The notes under the pieces were generated by a model, which was not told the DNA's origin, did no database searches, and saw only the letters and a program-made list of their open reading frames with translations. 64,000 nt of DNA from Lentinula raphanica (taxonomy: Eukaryota; Basidiomycota; Agaricomycetes; Agaricales; Omphalotaceae): assembly GCA_027919835.1 (NCBI GenBank), contig JANVFP010000042.1, positions 186,001-250,000 of the forward strand, written 5' to 3'. Shown here one piece after another: positions 55,600-64,000 of the stretch. The translations under genes and the position numbers were made by a program. Position 1 is the first letter of the stretch. Each line of letters starts with the position of its first letter.

Positions 55600-58500
55600 C
55601 TACTCGGTTAAACCCATCTCTTGGACAATTTCGGTGACGGAGGAACGGGGCAATGCCTTTGTAAAGATATCGGCGAGATTGCTAGCAGAAGGCACATACT
55701 TGAACGACAACTCGCCTTCGCGGACCATGTCTCGAATCCACGCCCAATTAACGTCGAAATGTTTGGTCCGGGCATGGTGAGTAGTGGTCTGCGTAAGGGC
55801 TACGGCACTTTGGTTGTCAACTCGAATCTCCGGGATGGATCCCTCGAACCGATTCACACCCTTCAAGAAGTTCATCATCCAGACACTTTGTTTTCCTGCA
55901 TGGACCATAGAAAGGTACTCCGCTTCGGTGGTAGATAGTGCGACAACCGACTGTTTCTTCGAACTCCAAGAAACGGCGGCCCCCGCGACGAGGAAGACGT
56001 AACCCATGGTCGACTTGCGAGTAGCTGCGCCGGATTCATCGTGAACATCCGCGTGAGAAGCGTCCGCGTATCCGATAAGAATAGGTTTGTCTTCGAGATT
56101 GACCAGTCGGCGGTAACGAAGTTTGTAAGTTTTGGTGGCACTGAGGTATGCAAGGATGTGTTTGGCGGCGCTCCAGTGAATAGGTCGAGGGTCAGATGCG
56201 AACCTTTGAAGGAGTGAGACAGAGTAGGCGATGTCGGGGCGCGTCCCTTGGGCAATATGATTGAGGCAACCGAGGAGACCCATATAGTCTTTGTCGTTCA
56301 TGAATTGGTGATCCTCTGGGGTGATCGGCTTGGGTTGACTGTTGTTTAGATCGAGCCCGGGGGACAGCGGAGTATACTTCGGGGCGCATCCAACCATCTC
56401 GAACCGCTCGAGAGTGGTGTCGATGAGAGCTTGTTGATGGATTGAGATGTCACCATTGTCGTGATACTCGAGACCGATCCCCAAACAGGTGTCTGGTTTT
56501 CCATCCCTCCTGAACTCGAATTTCTCGCCCAGTTCCCTTTGAACCCCTTCTCCATCTTCGGTAGTAGTGGATGCTCCAAGAACGTTGTCGGTATAGGTAG
56601 CAGTGATAGTTTCGCCATCGTCGGTACGTCGGTAACGTACGCATGGATCAGAGGAGATCGACTGGTGGCCAAGATCCCTGTAGGTTTGGTCTAGTAGGCG
56701 GTACCAGTTATTTCCCGCGTCCTTGGTGCCGTATAGGTTGATTTCCTGCCTAAGGACTGTCTCCTTCCCATCGCGTAACCCGTAGTGCTTCTCGTATCCT
56801 TCGGGGATACGAAGATAATTGATGGTCTGGGGTTTAGCGTTTAGGTAGGCGGCAGCGAAGTCTCCGGCCCAGAGATTCAATCCGTACATAGCGGCGAGAG
56901 CGATGACGAAGCGAACCGACTCGTAGCGTGCTGTAAGAGAAAAGGAGTCGAAGTAATGGACTCCTTTCTTCTGAGTATGTCCTTGGGCTACAAGTCGGAC
57001 TCTTCGTTTTACTACCTTTCCTTCCTGGTTAGTGACGACGTCGAACACAAGTCGAGTGCCGATAAGCTTCATCCAATTCTCTCGAGGGACCGGGGTGAAA
57101 GCGTGTCGGTCATCCAGCCTTCCTATCTCCTTCTCGAGGGCTGGTCCCCATAGATCGAGTCTGGATGTTGCTTCGGCGTAGTTGGCAGGTGTCCACTTGT
57201 TGTCAGGTTCGGGAGCAAGGGGTTCGTTTTGGGCAATCAACGCCTGGATTTCCCTTTCGTCTTCCTCATCAAACTCCGGCAAGATCGGGAGATCCCAGTC
57301 TCCTGCCCAATTCTCGCCAGATTCTCGGGCTTGATCTTCCTCCTCTTGATACTTCTGAGAGTCCATCATTGCTTTCGTGAGGTTTCTCGGTCGAGAGGAT
57401 CTTCTTGTTGGTTCGATAGCGATAAGACGACGAGGTTTGCGAGGGGCTTTAGGAGGGTTTTGGTGATTTTGATTTTGATTTCCACCCTCGCTTATCTCAT
57501 CGATTCGGCTTTCGACTCGGCCCGTTTCGGCAATGGGTTCGTTGGTGTCAGTTGGAGGGTCCACTTCACTGGTTTGTGGGTCTGAGACTGGAACGTTTAA
57601 GAAGCTTACGTCCATATCTTCGTCTTCATCTATCTCCCCCTCAGTCGAAGACGTCCAGTGTCCCTTTCCCTCCTCAAACACCACATCTCTAGACCTCACG
57701 ACCTCGTCCGACCCGGAGACTTTGCATCGATAGATCCCTGGGACTTCGTATCCTATGAACTGGCATTTTATGGATCGGTCGTCGAACTTTCCGATACCAG
57801 TTTCAACCTGGATCTTTGCATAGCACACACAGCCCCACACTCGAAGATGGCCCACGTCCTGTTTTTGCTTGGTCCATCTTTCCTCTGGGATAGAGTTTGG
57901 TTGTCGACTAGAAGGAAGGAGGTTCCCCACGTAGGTAGCGGTATCAAACGCTTCGCACCACCAACGAGCACCTAATTTGGAATCGGTCATCATGGCTCTG
58001 GTATGTTCAGTGAGTACACCGATAGCTCGTTCGGCGACTCCATTCGATGCTGAGGAATACGCCGTAGTGAACTCGTGAATAATACCGTGTTTTTTGAACC
58101 ACTCAGCCCAAACTTTTCCTCGGAATTCAGGAGCGTTGTCGGTACGTACGCGCTTCAGCTTGTATCCAGTCTGGCGCTCAGCTTTAGTCTTGAAGTCATC
58201 CAGGTTTTCAAGGGTGACTTCCGCTGTTCGATTTGGGGTGAAATAGGAACTCTTCTTCGCAGTAGCTCCATCGACGACCACCATAGCATATCGATTCCCT
58301 CCGACTGAGGGTACTCGCGATGGGCCAAAAATGTCGAGGTATACACGCTCTAGCGGGTCTACTTCTTTACCTCCTTCCCCATCGAATGGACGGCGCTTTT
58401 GGTTAGCCAGTGTGCAGTCTTCGCACTTCAGGACTTCCCCATCTGTCATTTCTAATCCGTCCACCAGATTCGACGCCTTTGCGATTCGCGTGACTCCAGA

Positions 58501-59973
58501 GTGTCCAAATCTTCGGTGCCACAAGTTTTGGTCACCAGGTGAAACTAGAGATCTGGCAGTTAACGCAGTCGGCGAACTCCCCACGAATGACCCCTCCATT
58601 AGGTATAGACCATCCACCAACTTCCCCTCGAACACTTCGTGATTGTCGGGCGCTCGAAACACAATCTTTCCTTTCCCGATCGCCATGGTCCATCCGAGAT
58701 TGTCGAGGACGCTGATGGATACCAAATTGGAGGCGATTGAAGGAGCGTGAAGAGCGTTTCGGAAGGTGAGTGTATGCGCTTTATTCTGGTAAACTACCCT
58801 GACGTCGACATCTCCCTGGCCTAGGATATCGAAGCTTACACCTTTCTTGGAGGAATTACCGACCGTTCCCGTCTTTGGAACGTAGTTCCGAAAAACAGAT
58901 CGGTCGTGAAAGAAGTGAGCAGTTGCTCCTGAGTCTGCGAACGTTCTCGCAGGCCCAGCAGGGATAATCGGGGTAGACACGACGTTGTATACGGTTGACG
59001 ATAGCGCATAGATTGGTCCGGTAGCGATGTTCCCGGAAGAATTCGCGGAGGTGGTAGTGTTATTCGCCGAGGGGTTTAGCAGCGGTGCGTCTCTTTTTCC
59101 TTTCCACCATTTCGGATACTGACCCTGTTTTCCCCCTCCTAGCTTCCAACAGTTCTCGATTACATGTCCCCTCCCTTTGCAGTTTGGGTTCACGCACACA
59201 AGATCAGGATTCGCTGGTCCTCGGTGAGGGATAGATCCCGCGGCTAGTGCAGCTTTCAATTCGTTCACTTCCGCCTGGAGAGCAGAGACTCGATCTCCCG
59301 AATTTACGGGGAGCCCGGAGTGAGATGTACCCATGTGTAGGTAATATTCTTCAAGTCTGGTGACTATGACGTTGAAGCTGTTCTCACCCATTAGGTTGCC
59401 AGTGACGACTAACCAAGTCGGGTTTCGGGGGAACGAATCTAGGAAAATGGTGTTGAACTGACTAGGGGAAATGTTGGCGCCACAGTCATTGGCCTCCTTT
59501 AACAACATACGCATCTTTTCGGCGTATCCTCCCTCTCCAGCGATTTTCGTACCTTCGACGTATCGAGCGGCGCGAAGGTTGTCTTCCTTTCGCTGTCGGG
59601 CGATGCTAGTTACCGTTTGGAATTCTTTCTCGAGGTAATCCCAAAGCTCTTTCGAACTTAGACCGTGGGGTATACCGAGACCATCCGGGTTTTTTATGTT
59701 GTTCCAGAGGGTGAGGTAGGCAACCGATTCGCGAAGCTCGTACTCGAGAGGACTAGGATTCAGGTCATTGATTGACGATGGTGTTGTGGATGGATAAGGA
59801 GATGGGTTATTCGCAGGGTTAGTTATTCGTCCTTCCCAGTACAAATTTAGACCCTTGAGTCTACCGGTCGGGAGCATGATGGATTTGAATGAAATATAGT
59901 TTTCACCATTAAACTTCTGATCATCGGGAAGCATCTGAATGGTAGTATAGTTGCTCGGGGTAGAAGACGCCAT
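55600..59973 (-). CDS. Copia gag-pol polyprotein, copy 2 (RT motif YTDN)
   Basis: 1457 residues in one frame. Gag (MLPDDQKFNGENYISFKSIM); CX4CX4HX4C knuckle CVNPNCKGRGHVIENC near 258-273; protease FADSGATAHFF near 346; integrase zinc region LWHRRFGH near 484 with CEDC; integrase core D in YLDIFGPS, D in RTDNAPEF, E in NGVAERAIG; RT with VKRRVRLVAQGHTQKKG; RNase H YADASHADVHDESG near 1301 and LSTTEAEYLSM. The RT active-site motif at 1127-1130 reads YTDN (codons GAC AAC), whereas copy 1 has YTDD. The second Asp of YxDD binds catalytic metal, so this otherwise complete enzyme is predicted inactive for DNA synthesis. Confidence 0.95.
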   Translation of the reverse strand: MASSTPSNYTTIQMLPDDQKFNGENYISFKSIMLPTGRLKGLNLYWEGRITNPANNPSPYPSTTPSSINDLNPSPLEYELRESVAYLTLWNNIKNPDGLGIPHGLSSKELWDYLEKEFQTVTSIARQRKEDNLRAARYVEGTKIAGEGGYAEKMRMLLKEANDCGANISPSQFNTIFLDSFPRNPTWLVVTGNLMGENSFNVIVTRLEEYYLHMGTSHSGLPVNSGDRVSALQAEVNELKAALAAGSIPHRGPANPDLVCVNPNCKGRGHVIENCWKLGGGKQGQYPKWWKGKRDAPLLNPSANNTTTSANSSGNIATGPIYALSSTVYNVVSTPIIPAGPARTFADSGATAHFFHDRSVFRNYVPKTGTVGNSSKKGVSFDILGQGDVDVRVVYQNKAHTLTFRNALHAPSIASNLVSISVLDNLGWTMAIGKGKIVFRAPDNHEVFEGKLVDGLYLMEGSFVGSSPTALTARSLVSPGDQNLWHRRFGHSGVTRIAKASNLVDGLEMTDGEVLKCEDCTLANQKRRPFDGEGGKEVDPLERVYLDIFGPSRVPSVGGNRYAMVVVDGATAKKSSYFTPNRTAEVTLENLDDFKTKAERQTGYKLKRVRTDNAPEFRGKVWAEWFKKHGIIHEFTTAYSSASNGVAERAIGVLTEHTRAMMTDSKLGARWWCEAFDTATYVGNLLPSSRQPNSIPEERWTKQKQDVGHLRVWGCVCYAKIQVETGIGKFDDRSIKCQFIGYEVPGIYRCKVSGSDEVVRSRDVVFEEGKGHWTSSTEGEIDEDEDMDVSFLNVPVSDPQTSEVDPPTDTNEPIAETGRVESRIDEISEGGNQNQNHQNPPKAPRKPRRLIAIEPTRRSSRPRNLTKAMMDSQKYQEEEDQARESGENWAGDWDLPILPEFDEEDEREIQALIAQNEPLAPEPDNKWTPANYAEATSRLDLWGPALEKEIGRLDDRHAFTPVPRENWMKLIGTRLVFDVVTNQEGKVVKRRVRLVAQGHTQKKGVHYFDSFSLTARYESVRFVIALAAMYGLNLWAGDFAAAYLNAKPQTINYLRIPEGYEKHYGLRDGKETVLRQEINLYGTKDAGNNWYRLLDQTYRDLGHQSISSDPCVRYRRTDDGETITATYTDNVLGASTTTEDGEGVQRELGEKFEFRRDGKPDTCLGIGLEYHDNGDISIHQQALIDTTLERFEMVGCAPKYTPLSPGLDLNNSQPKPITPEDHQFMNDKDYMGLLGCLNHIAQGTRPDIAYSVSLLQRFASDPRPIHWSAAKHILAYLSATKTYKLRYRRLVNLEDKPILIGYADASHADVHDESGAATRKSTMGYVFLVAGAAVSWSSKKQSVVALSTTEAEYLSMVHAGKQSVWMMNFLKGVNRFEGSIPEIRVDNQSAVALTQTTTHHARTKHFDVNWAWIRDMVREGELSFKYVPSASNLADIFTKALPRSSVTEIVQEMGLTE

Positions 59974-60055
59974 TCTGTAAGCGTATGATTCTAGCAGCTC
60001 GTTCGTTTTCTGAGTCGATTGTTCTGTGATTTTATCCGCTTTGTCAGAGTGTAAG

Positions 60056-60071
60056 CGCGGGGCCCATAACC
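60056..60071 (-). other. Copia copy 2 primer-binding site
   Basis: On the minus strand GGTTATGGGCCCC directly follows the 5' LTR, complementary to the initiator tRNA-Met anticodon arm as in copy 1. Confidence 0.8.
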
Positions 60072-60453
60072 TGACGGAATCGAGTAAGTATGAGTATGTA
60101 CTCAGGCGGTCTCACAGTATGTGGAACGACTGATATTCGGTACAGTACCTGACGGAATCGAGTAAGTATGAGTATGTACTGTACCAATAAATAGTAAGTA
60201 AGGACAGTATACGGTAAGTTGATAAATAGGACGTACCTCAGGCGGTCTCACAGTATGTGGAACGACTGAGGTGCGCAAGACGAGTATCGTAGGTTTAAGT
60301 AGATAGTAGAATGAAAATTTATGAAACGAAAAGGTTGAAACGAGTAGGAATAAGCTGTAAGGGATTGTGCGATCGGATAAGAGAATGTCCATAGGGGCTA
60401 ACCTCCCCCCGACGCTCCGAGTAGAGGTTCACCGACACTTACACATCCCAACA
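60072..60453 (-). repeat. 5' LTR of copia copy 2
   Basis: 382 bp partner of 55204-55585. Confidence 0.93.
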
Positions 60454-61074
60454 ATAACATGGGTGTATGCATTGTGATTTGAACAATGCACTGTTAAATC
60501 ACAAAAGATCATGATATAGCCTGCCCACAGGCTGTATTTCTGAGTTCTCCAAATTGTTTCTAAGGGATTATGATATAGACAACAGTCTGACACAATATAA
60601 AGCCCACACAAAAATTATTGAGTGTGGTATTCATGCATTTCAAGTCAAAAAACGCAAAATAAGTGCCCATAAGCGCCCAAAACTCGTTGTTATATGTGTA
60701 TCATGGTATAATAATGTTCAACCATACTTACTTATGAAGTACTGTGTGCAATGAATGTCATGAGTGATAACACTGCTCTGAATTTCTGCCTGTTCTCTGT
60801 ACAGTCAAGTGTATCAATGTATCTTTTGTGAAAGTGTTTTAACTATGATGGATGTTGAGTGTGTTAATTATATTACACAGTGATGACTGTTCCAAATTCT
60901 TTCATTATTAAATATAATGAGTATATTGAGTGTGTACCTAGTGATAGTTGTGTATATTGAGTATAACACACTATGCCACTGTTCTAAGTTTTTCATTCAA
61001 GATTAATAGGTTATGTAATCAGCATTGAGTACATGAACAGGTCAGAGAGATATGCCAGCTAAAGAGACATACCA

Positions 61075-61465
61075 GGTGAGGGGATGTCCCAGACATGAGG
61101 AACAAGATATCCCAGGCCATAGGGATATCCCAGCACATGGGACATCCCAGGCCATAGGGACATCCCACATCCATAGGGACATCCCACATGGAACATCCCA
61201 CATCCATAGGGACATCCCACATGGGACATCCCAGGCCATAGCAACATCTTACCTGGGACAGCCCAGGCTATAAGGACATCCCACATGGGACATCCCACCT
61301 GGGACCTCCCAGGCCATAGGGACATCCCACCTGGGACCTCCCAGGCCATAGGGACATCCCACCTGGGACCTCCCAGGCCATAGGGACATCCCACCTGGGA
61401 CCTCCCAGGCCATAGGGACATCCCACCTGGGACATCCCAGCTGAGTGGGACATCCCATTGGGGAA
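61075..61465. repeat. 32-bp iteron array in right arm of F2
   Basis: Contains four near-perfect 32-bp units, GGGACATCCCACCTG followed by GGACCTCCCAGGCCATA, plus degenerate units towards the centre. More regular than the left arm. Confidence 0.88.
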
Positions 61466-61958
61466 TTCCCGGGGATTTTCAGCATGTTAGATAGGGGATT
61501 TTCAGGTCTTGTCCTATCTAATATGATACCTTTGGGTGGTTGCCTAAAGTGGGAGCTAGAGGAGCCCTTGGAATACTGGGAAGGTAAGCTGGATGTGATC
61601 TGGGAGTCAGAATGCTTGTTAGAGGACTTGAGAGAAGAAGAGAGTGACTTTGATCTGGCCTGGTCTGGCCTGATCTGGTCAGATGAAGGATTGAGAAGAA
61701 CATGATCAAGAATGAGTGGTCTAGAGGCCTGGGATGCAGTCTGATTAGCTCTGGTCTTGCTGGATGAAAGTTTGGGAAGAGTTTGAGCAAAATTGATGTG
61801 TTGGAATGGCTTGGATGAGGTCTGATCATGCTGGATCTGACTAGATTTTGACTTGGAGGGTGTAGAAGCATGGAAAACATGAGGATCTGATGATTCAGAG
61901 TAATGAGGAGCCATATAGATTGTTGAGATGAAGATGGTGCTCAGAGAGAGCAGGAGAT

Positions 61959-62741
61959 TGAAGAAAAAAACAGGCAGATCAAGGTTAGATCTATGTAGAT
62001 AAGAGTCAGTACTATGTAGAGGCTTATCAGACATGATCAGAGCGCACTGAGACACCAAAAACCCAAGATCTAACAAAGGAATCAACTCCTAGAGTGTCTG
62101 ATCACCTTAGATCTGTCTGGATGTACTTTGGTATCTGTTCAGTGTCTTGATGGTGAAAAATGCAAAATTTCATACCAGATTCCTGTATCTGAGACACCTC
62201 TGGAAGGCCTATAGTCTGTACAGATGTAGGAATGTGCTGGACAGTGAAATCAGAGCTCAGAAAGAGCTAGGGAACATGCAGGCAGCCTCACCCAGGTCAG
62301 AGATGGTGGGGGAAGGAAAGGAAGAATGGGAGATCAAAAATTGATGTTTCAACTCGCTTTTACAGGCCTCTGCTCAGACCTCTGGCACCTGTAACAGCCA
62401 CATCAATTTAAAACAGCCCCATGATCAATTGCCTGATGCATGTGAAGATGGGATCATGTACAGCTATCAGCTGATGATCCAGGCACCCTATAAGCGCTGG
62501 AAATGTCCGAAATATGTCCAGGAATCTATGTGATGAGTCTAGGCATGGTGCTAAGTGATATAGAGGCTCTGGGAATGAAATAACACACAAGTGTTTTGAG
62601 TGTGCATTTTAAAATGAGGATTGCAGGAGAACCACTAGACCAAATGCCTTCAAAATTATTTGCATCTTGAAGAGGACATCAAACTGTATATTTTCATCTA
62701 AGACACCTATAGGTTTGGTCCAGGAATGCTTTGTGTAGAAT
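61959..62741 (-). repeat. Ngaro split direct repeat A1 (5' end of element)
   Basis: 783 bp. Homology to A2 ends sharply at 62741, marking the outer end of the element; GC-richer unrelated sequence follows. Confidence 0.9.
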
Positions 62742-63044
62742 TGTGAGAATTCCGAGAGTCGAGGAATCTGCGGTTTCGAGTCGTGAGAATAACTTAGAAA
62801 ATGAGCGTCTAAATCCTCGTACTTCTTGTTCAACTTCCGTGTACTCGAATTTATATCGATTCCAAAGCTCAAAGTTAAACGCTCTTCAGACGAAGAGCTC
62901 TCAAGAATCTTCAAGAAAATCATCAAGTTTGGATTGTGACGCGTTTTTCGTGTTGCTGTTCGCGCGTCTAGGTCTTTTGTCACCGCAGAAAGTTTTCCCT
63001 TTGTTGTGCAGCATACATTCAGTTTTTCTACCTTGCCCATCGTG
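62742..63044. other. Leader region upstream of the terminal open frame
   Basis: A pyrimidine-rich stretch with tctaccttgcccatcgtg just before the ATG at 63045. No RNA gene or repeat recognised. Confidence 0.3.
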
Positions 63045-64000
63045 ATGGCTCGCTCTCTTCGTCAAGACATCCCCTCTCGACGTACTCGAAACACTCTGGC
63101 CCAGTTGGACCCCGGCATGGCTGATCTGAACCCAGCCCCTGGAGTTGGGAGGGATGGTCCTCCTCCTTCGGGTTCTCTGGATCGGGCACCGGCAGGATCT
63201 TTCCAGGCAAATCGTGCTCTAAACGGCGAGCAGGGAGTCGCTGCCTGCCAGCGGGCTCGTGCGCGACAGAGTGGGTTAGGTCTGGGCTCTACCGGTGTTC
63301 CCTCTCGTCCACCCTCGCTGCAGGGTTGGGACTCGGAGGCTTTTCCTGCGGACCATGACCTGTTTGACGACATTCTCGGCGTTCCTGGGGGCATCAACAC
63401 GTCCCAGCATGGTTCGGGTGGGGGAGCTCCTCCTCCCGCTGTCACTTCCCACCCCGCTCGTCAGCCCAGTAGTCTCGGGTTGGAGGGTGGTGAAGCCAGT
63501 GTTCCCCGCTTGCTCGGTCGTGGTCCGATCGCGCCTAGTTCCCCCGATTCTGTTGGTGAGTTGTACTTTGTTTTCATTGTCGGCCGACCGGCTGTCTCGC
63601 CCAGGATGTTGGCTGCCTGGGCAGCAGTTTGGGTTTGGGCTTCTGCATCGTTGGTGACGTTGGTGTCTCCGGTGCTTGTGGGACATATGGTGCCCGGTGA
63701 TATGCTGTTGTATGCGTCTCCCTGGGGCAGTGGTGCCACAGGGTTGGACAGTTGGGACATTTGGTGCCCTCAAGTTGGCCGGGACAGTGGTGTTCCTGTG
63801 CTGGTGGTGGCCCAGTTGCACGGCCCGTTACTTTGTTTTGTCACTCCCAGTAGTCCCTGGGCTGGTTCTGACTGTACTTGTCCCCAGATTCCGATTCGGA
63901 CGCTTCTGAGTGGGGCGGGATTGAGGGGGAGGTTCGCGTTCTCCAGTCTCCTCTTCTGGGTCCTCCTTTCGAGTTTCGCCCAGCTCTCTCGCAGCGTCAG
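63045..64000 (+). CDS. Unrecognised open frame running off the window
   Basis: From the ATG at 63045 (MARSLRQDIPSRRTRNTLAQ) the frame stays open to the window end. A likely gene model has exon 1 at 63045-63555 and a 332-nt GTGAGT...CCCCAG intron (63556-63887). Exon 2 then begins DSDSDASEWGGIEGEVRVL, which fits the disordered Pro/Gly/Ser-rich exon 1 better than the hydrophobic, Trp-rich read-through of the intron. Base composition is far more GC-rich than the adjacent Ngaro element. No domain recognised. It may be a host gene N-terminus or the gag of another retroelement. Confidence 0.4.
   Translation, partial: MARSLRQDIPSRRTRNTLAQLDPGMADLNPAPGVGRDGPPPSGSLDRAPAGSFQANRALNGEQGVAACQRARARQSGLGLGSTGVPSRPPSLQGWDSEAFPADHDLFDDILGVPGGINTSQHGSGGGAPPPAVTSHPARQPSSLGLEGGEASVPRLLGRGPIAPSSPDSVGELYFVFIVGRPAVSPRMLAAWAAVWVWASASLVTLVSPVLVGHMVPGDMLLYASPWGSGATGLDSWDIWCPQVGRDSGVPVLVVAQLHGPLLCFVTPSSPWAGSDCTCPQIPIRTLLSGAGLRGRFAFSSLLFWVLLSSFAQLSRSV

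Larger units (their letters stand above)
55204..60453 (-). mobile_element. Ty1/copia LTR retrotransposon, copy 2
   Basis: 5250 bp with the 5-bp duplication ATAAC (55199-55203, 60454-60458). LTRs of 382 bp differ at two adjacent positions (gaac versus gagg context), about 0.5%, so insertion is recent. Inserted near the centre of F2. Single uninterrupted gag-pol frame, initiator-tRNA-Met-type primer site and CAGGGGGAG polypurine tract. Confidence 0.95.
53942..61551. mobile_element. Foldback element F2, interrupted by copia copy 2
   Basis: Terminal inverted CACTTTAGGCAACCACC with an 8-bp target duplication GGAGCTAG (53934-53941, 61552-61559). Without copia and its duplication it is about 2.35 kb. 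Outer arms carry GGGATGTCCC-type palindromic iterons. Inner arms (gggcgcttatgggcgctt, tttttgtgtgggct, tattgtgtcagg) are clearly related to those of F1. No coding capacity of its own. Confidence 0.85.
52530..61914 (-). pseudogene. Ngaro gag-like ORF1, split by foldback element F2
   Basis: N-terminal part 61552-61914 (MAPHYSESSDPHVF, Ser/Gln-rich) runs into F2. The main part 52530-53933 continues in the same frame once F2 and one GGAGCTAG are removed, giving 588 residues in total. The C-terminal region has a Cys/His cluster (CILWNEKRCSEPCPNN, then GYCSECGEQHR), the kind of zinc-binding end seen in basidiomycete YR-retroelement ORF1 proteins. The central part is helical with no enzyme motif. The role inferred is nucleic acid packaging. 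Confidence 0.75.
44220..62741 (-). mobile_element. Ngaro-type tyrosine-recombinase retrotransposon carrying nested insertions
   Basis: Read on the minus strand the order is A1 (61959-62741), gag-like ORF, RT-RNaseH ORF, tyrosine recombinase ORF, B1 (45511-45603), A2 (44407-45189), B2 (44220-44312). Split direct repeats of this form with no methyltransferase are typical of Ngaro elements. A1 and A2 (783 bp each) differ at two positions that I noticed; B1 and B2 (93 bp) match. Subtracting foldback elements F1 and F2 and their duplications leaves about 6.9 kb. Two of its three genes are split by those insertions, so it cannot move alone now. Confidence 0.88.

Noticed and set aside
61059..61453. 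Long open frames of Gly/Cys/Pro/Tyr repeats on the minus strand
   Set aside because: They are translations of the GGGATGTCCC iterons of F2; mirror frames occur in the left arm at 54072-54364.

Overview
This window is nuclear DNA from a basidiomycete fungus, most likely an agaricomycete. Genes are split by short introns of about 50-55 nt. Gene content (a DUF6533-like membrane protein remnant, a YANK-type AGC kinase, secreted tannase-family esterases, an F-box/leucine-rich protein) and transposon content (Ty1/copia, Ngaro-type tyrosine-recombinase retroelements) both fit that group.

Left flank, 1-17 kb: an AT-rich, repeat-laden region. It holds a cytochrome P450 cut by the window edge (minus strand), a 207-bp tandem repeat, copies of a dispersed repeat containing GCTGGACAGCACTG, and an F-box gene split by an 8.1-kb copia element (3444-11539). 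That copia carries, inside its own 5' LTR, a 2.8-kb gag-only LTR element (3507-6270). The distal F-box exons also contain a 225-bp inverted-repeat element. A decayed DUF6533-like membrane-protein gene follows.

Central island, 17-43 kb: compact and free of recognisable transposons. In order: SPT5 (minus), an intron-bearing tRNA-Gln(CUG), SGF73 (the SCA7-domain SAGA subunit), a secreted repeat protein whose 204-bp intron-exon unit is triplicated and uses GC-AG introns, two tandem tannase/feruloyl-esterase-like genes of identical length and exon layout, an EF-hand MscS-type channel, an ABCC transporter (minus), guanylate kinase (minus) and, divergently from it, a YANK/STK32-like kinase. For SPT5, SGF73, the secreted protein, both esterases, the channel, guanylate kinase and the kinase I worked out exon boundaries that give a total length divisible by three.

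Right flank, 44-62.7 kb: a four-part transposon nest. The host is a Ngaro-type element on the minus strand (44220-62741), recognised by A1-ORFs-B1-A2-B2 split direct repeats and by gag-like, RT-RNaseH and tyrosine recombinase genes. Its recombinase gene is split by a 3954-bp palindromic foldback element (F1, 7-bp TSD). Its gag-like gene is split by a second foldback element (F2, 8-bp TSD). F2 is itself split near its centre by a nearly intact copia element (55204-60453, TSD ATAAC). F1 and F2 share their inner arms, but their outer arms carry unrelated palindromic iterons, both with a 32-bp period. I regard this pair as the least conventional feature of the window.

The last ~1 kb is GC-richer and holds the start of an unrecognised open frame running off the window.
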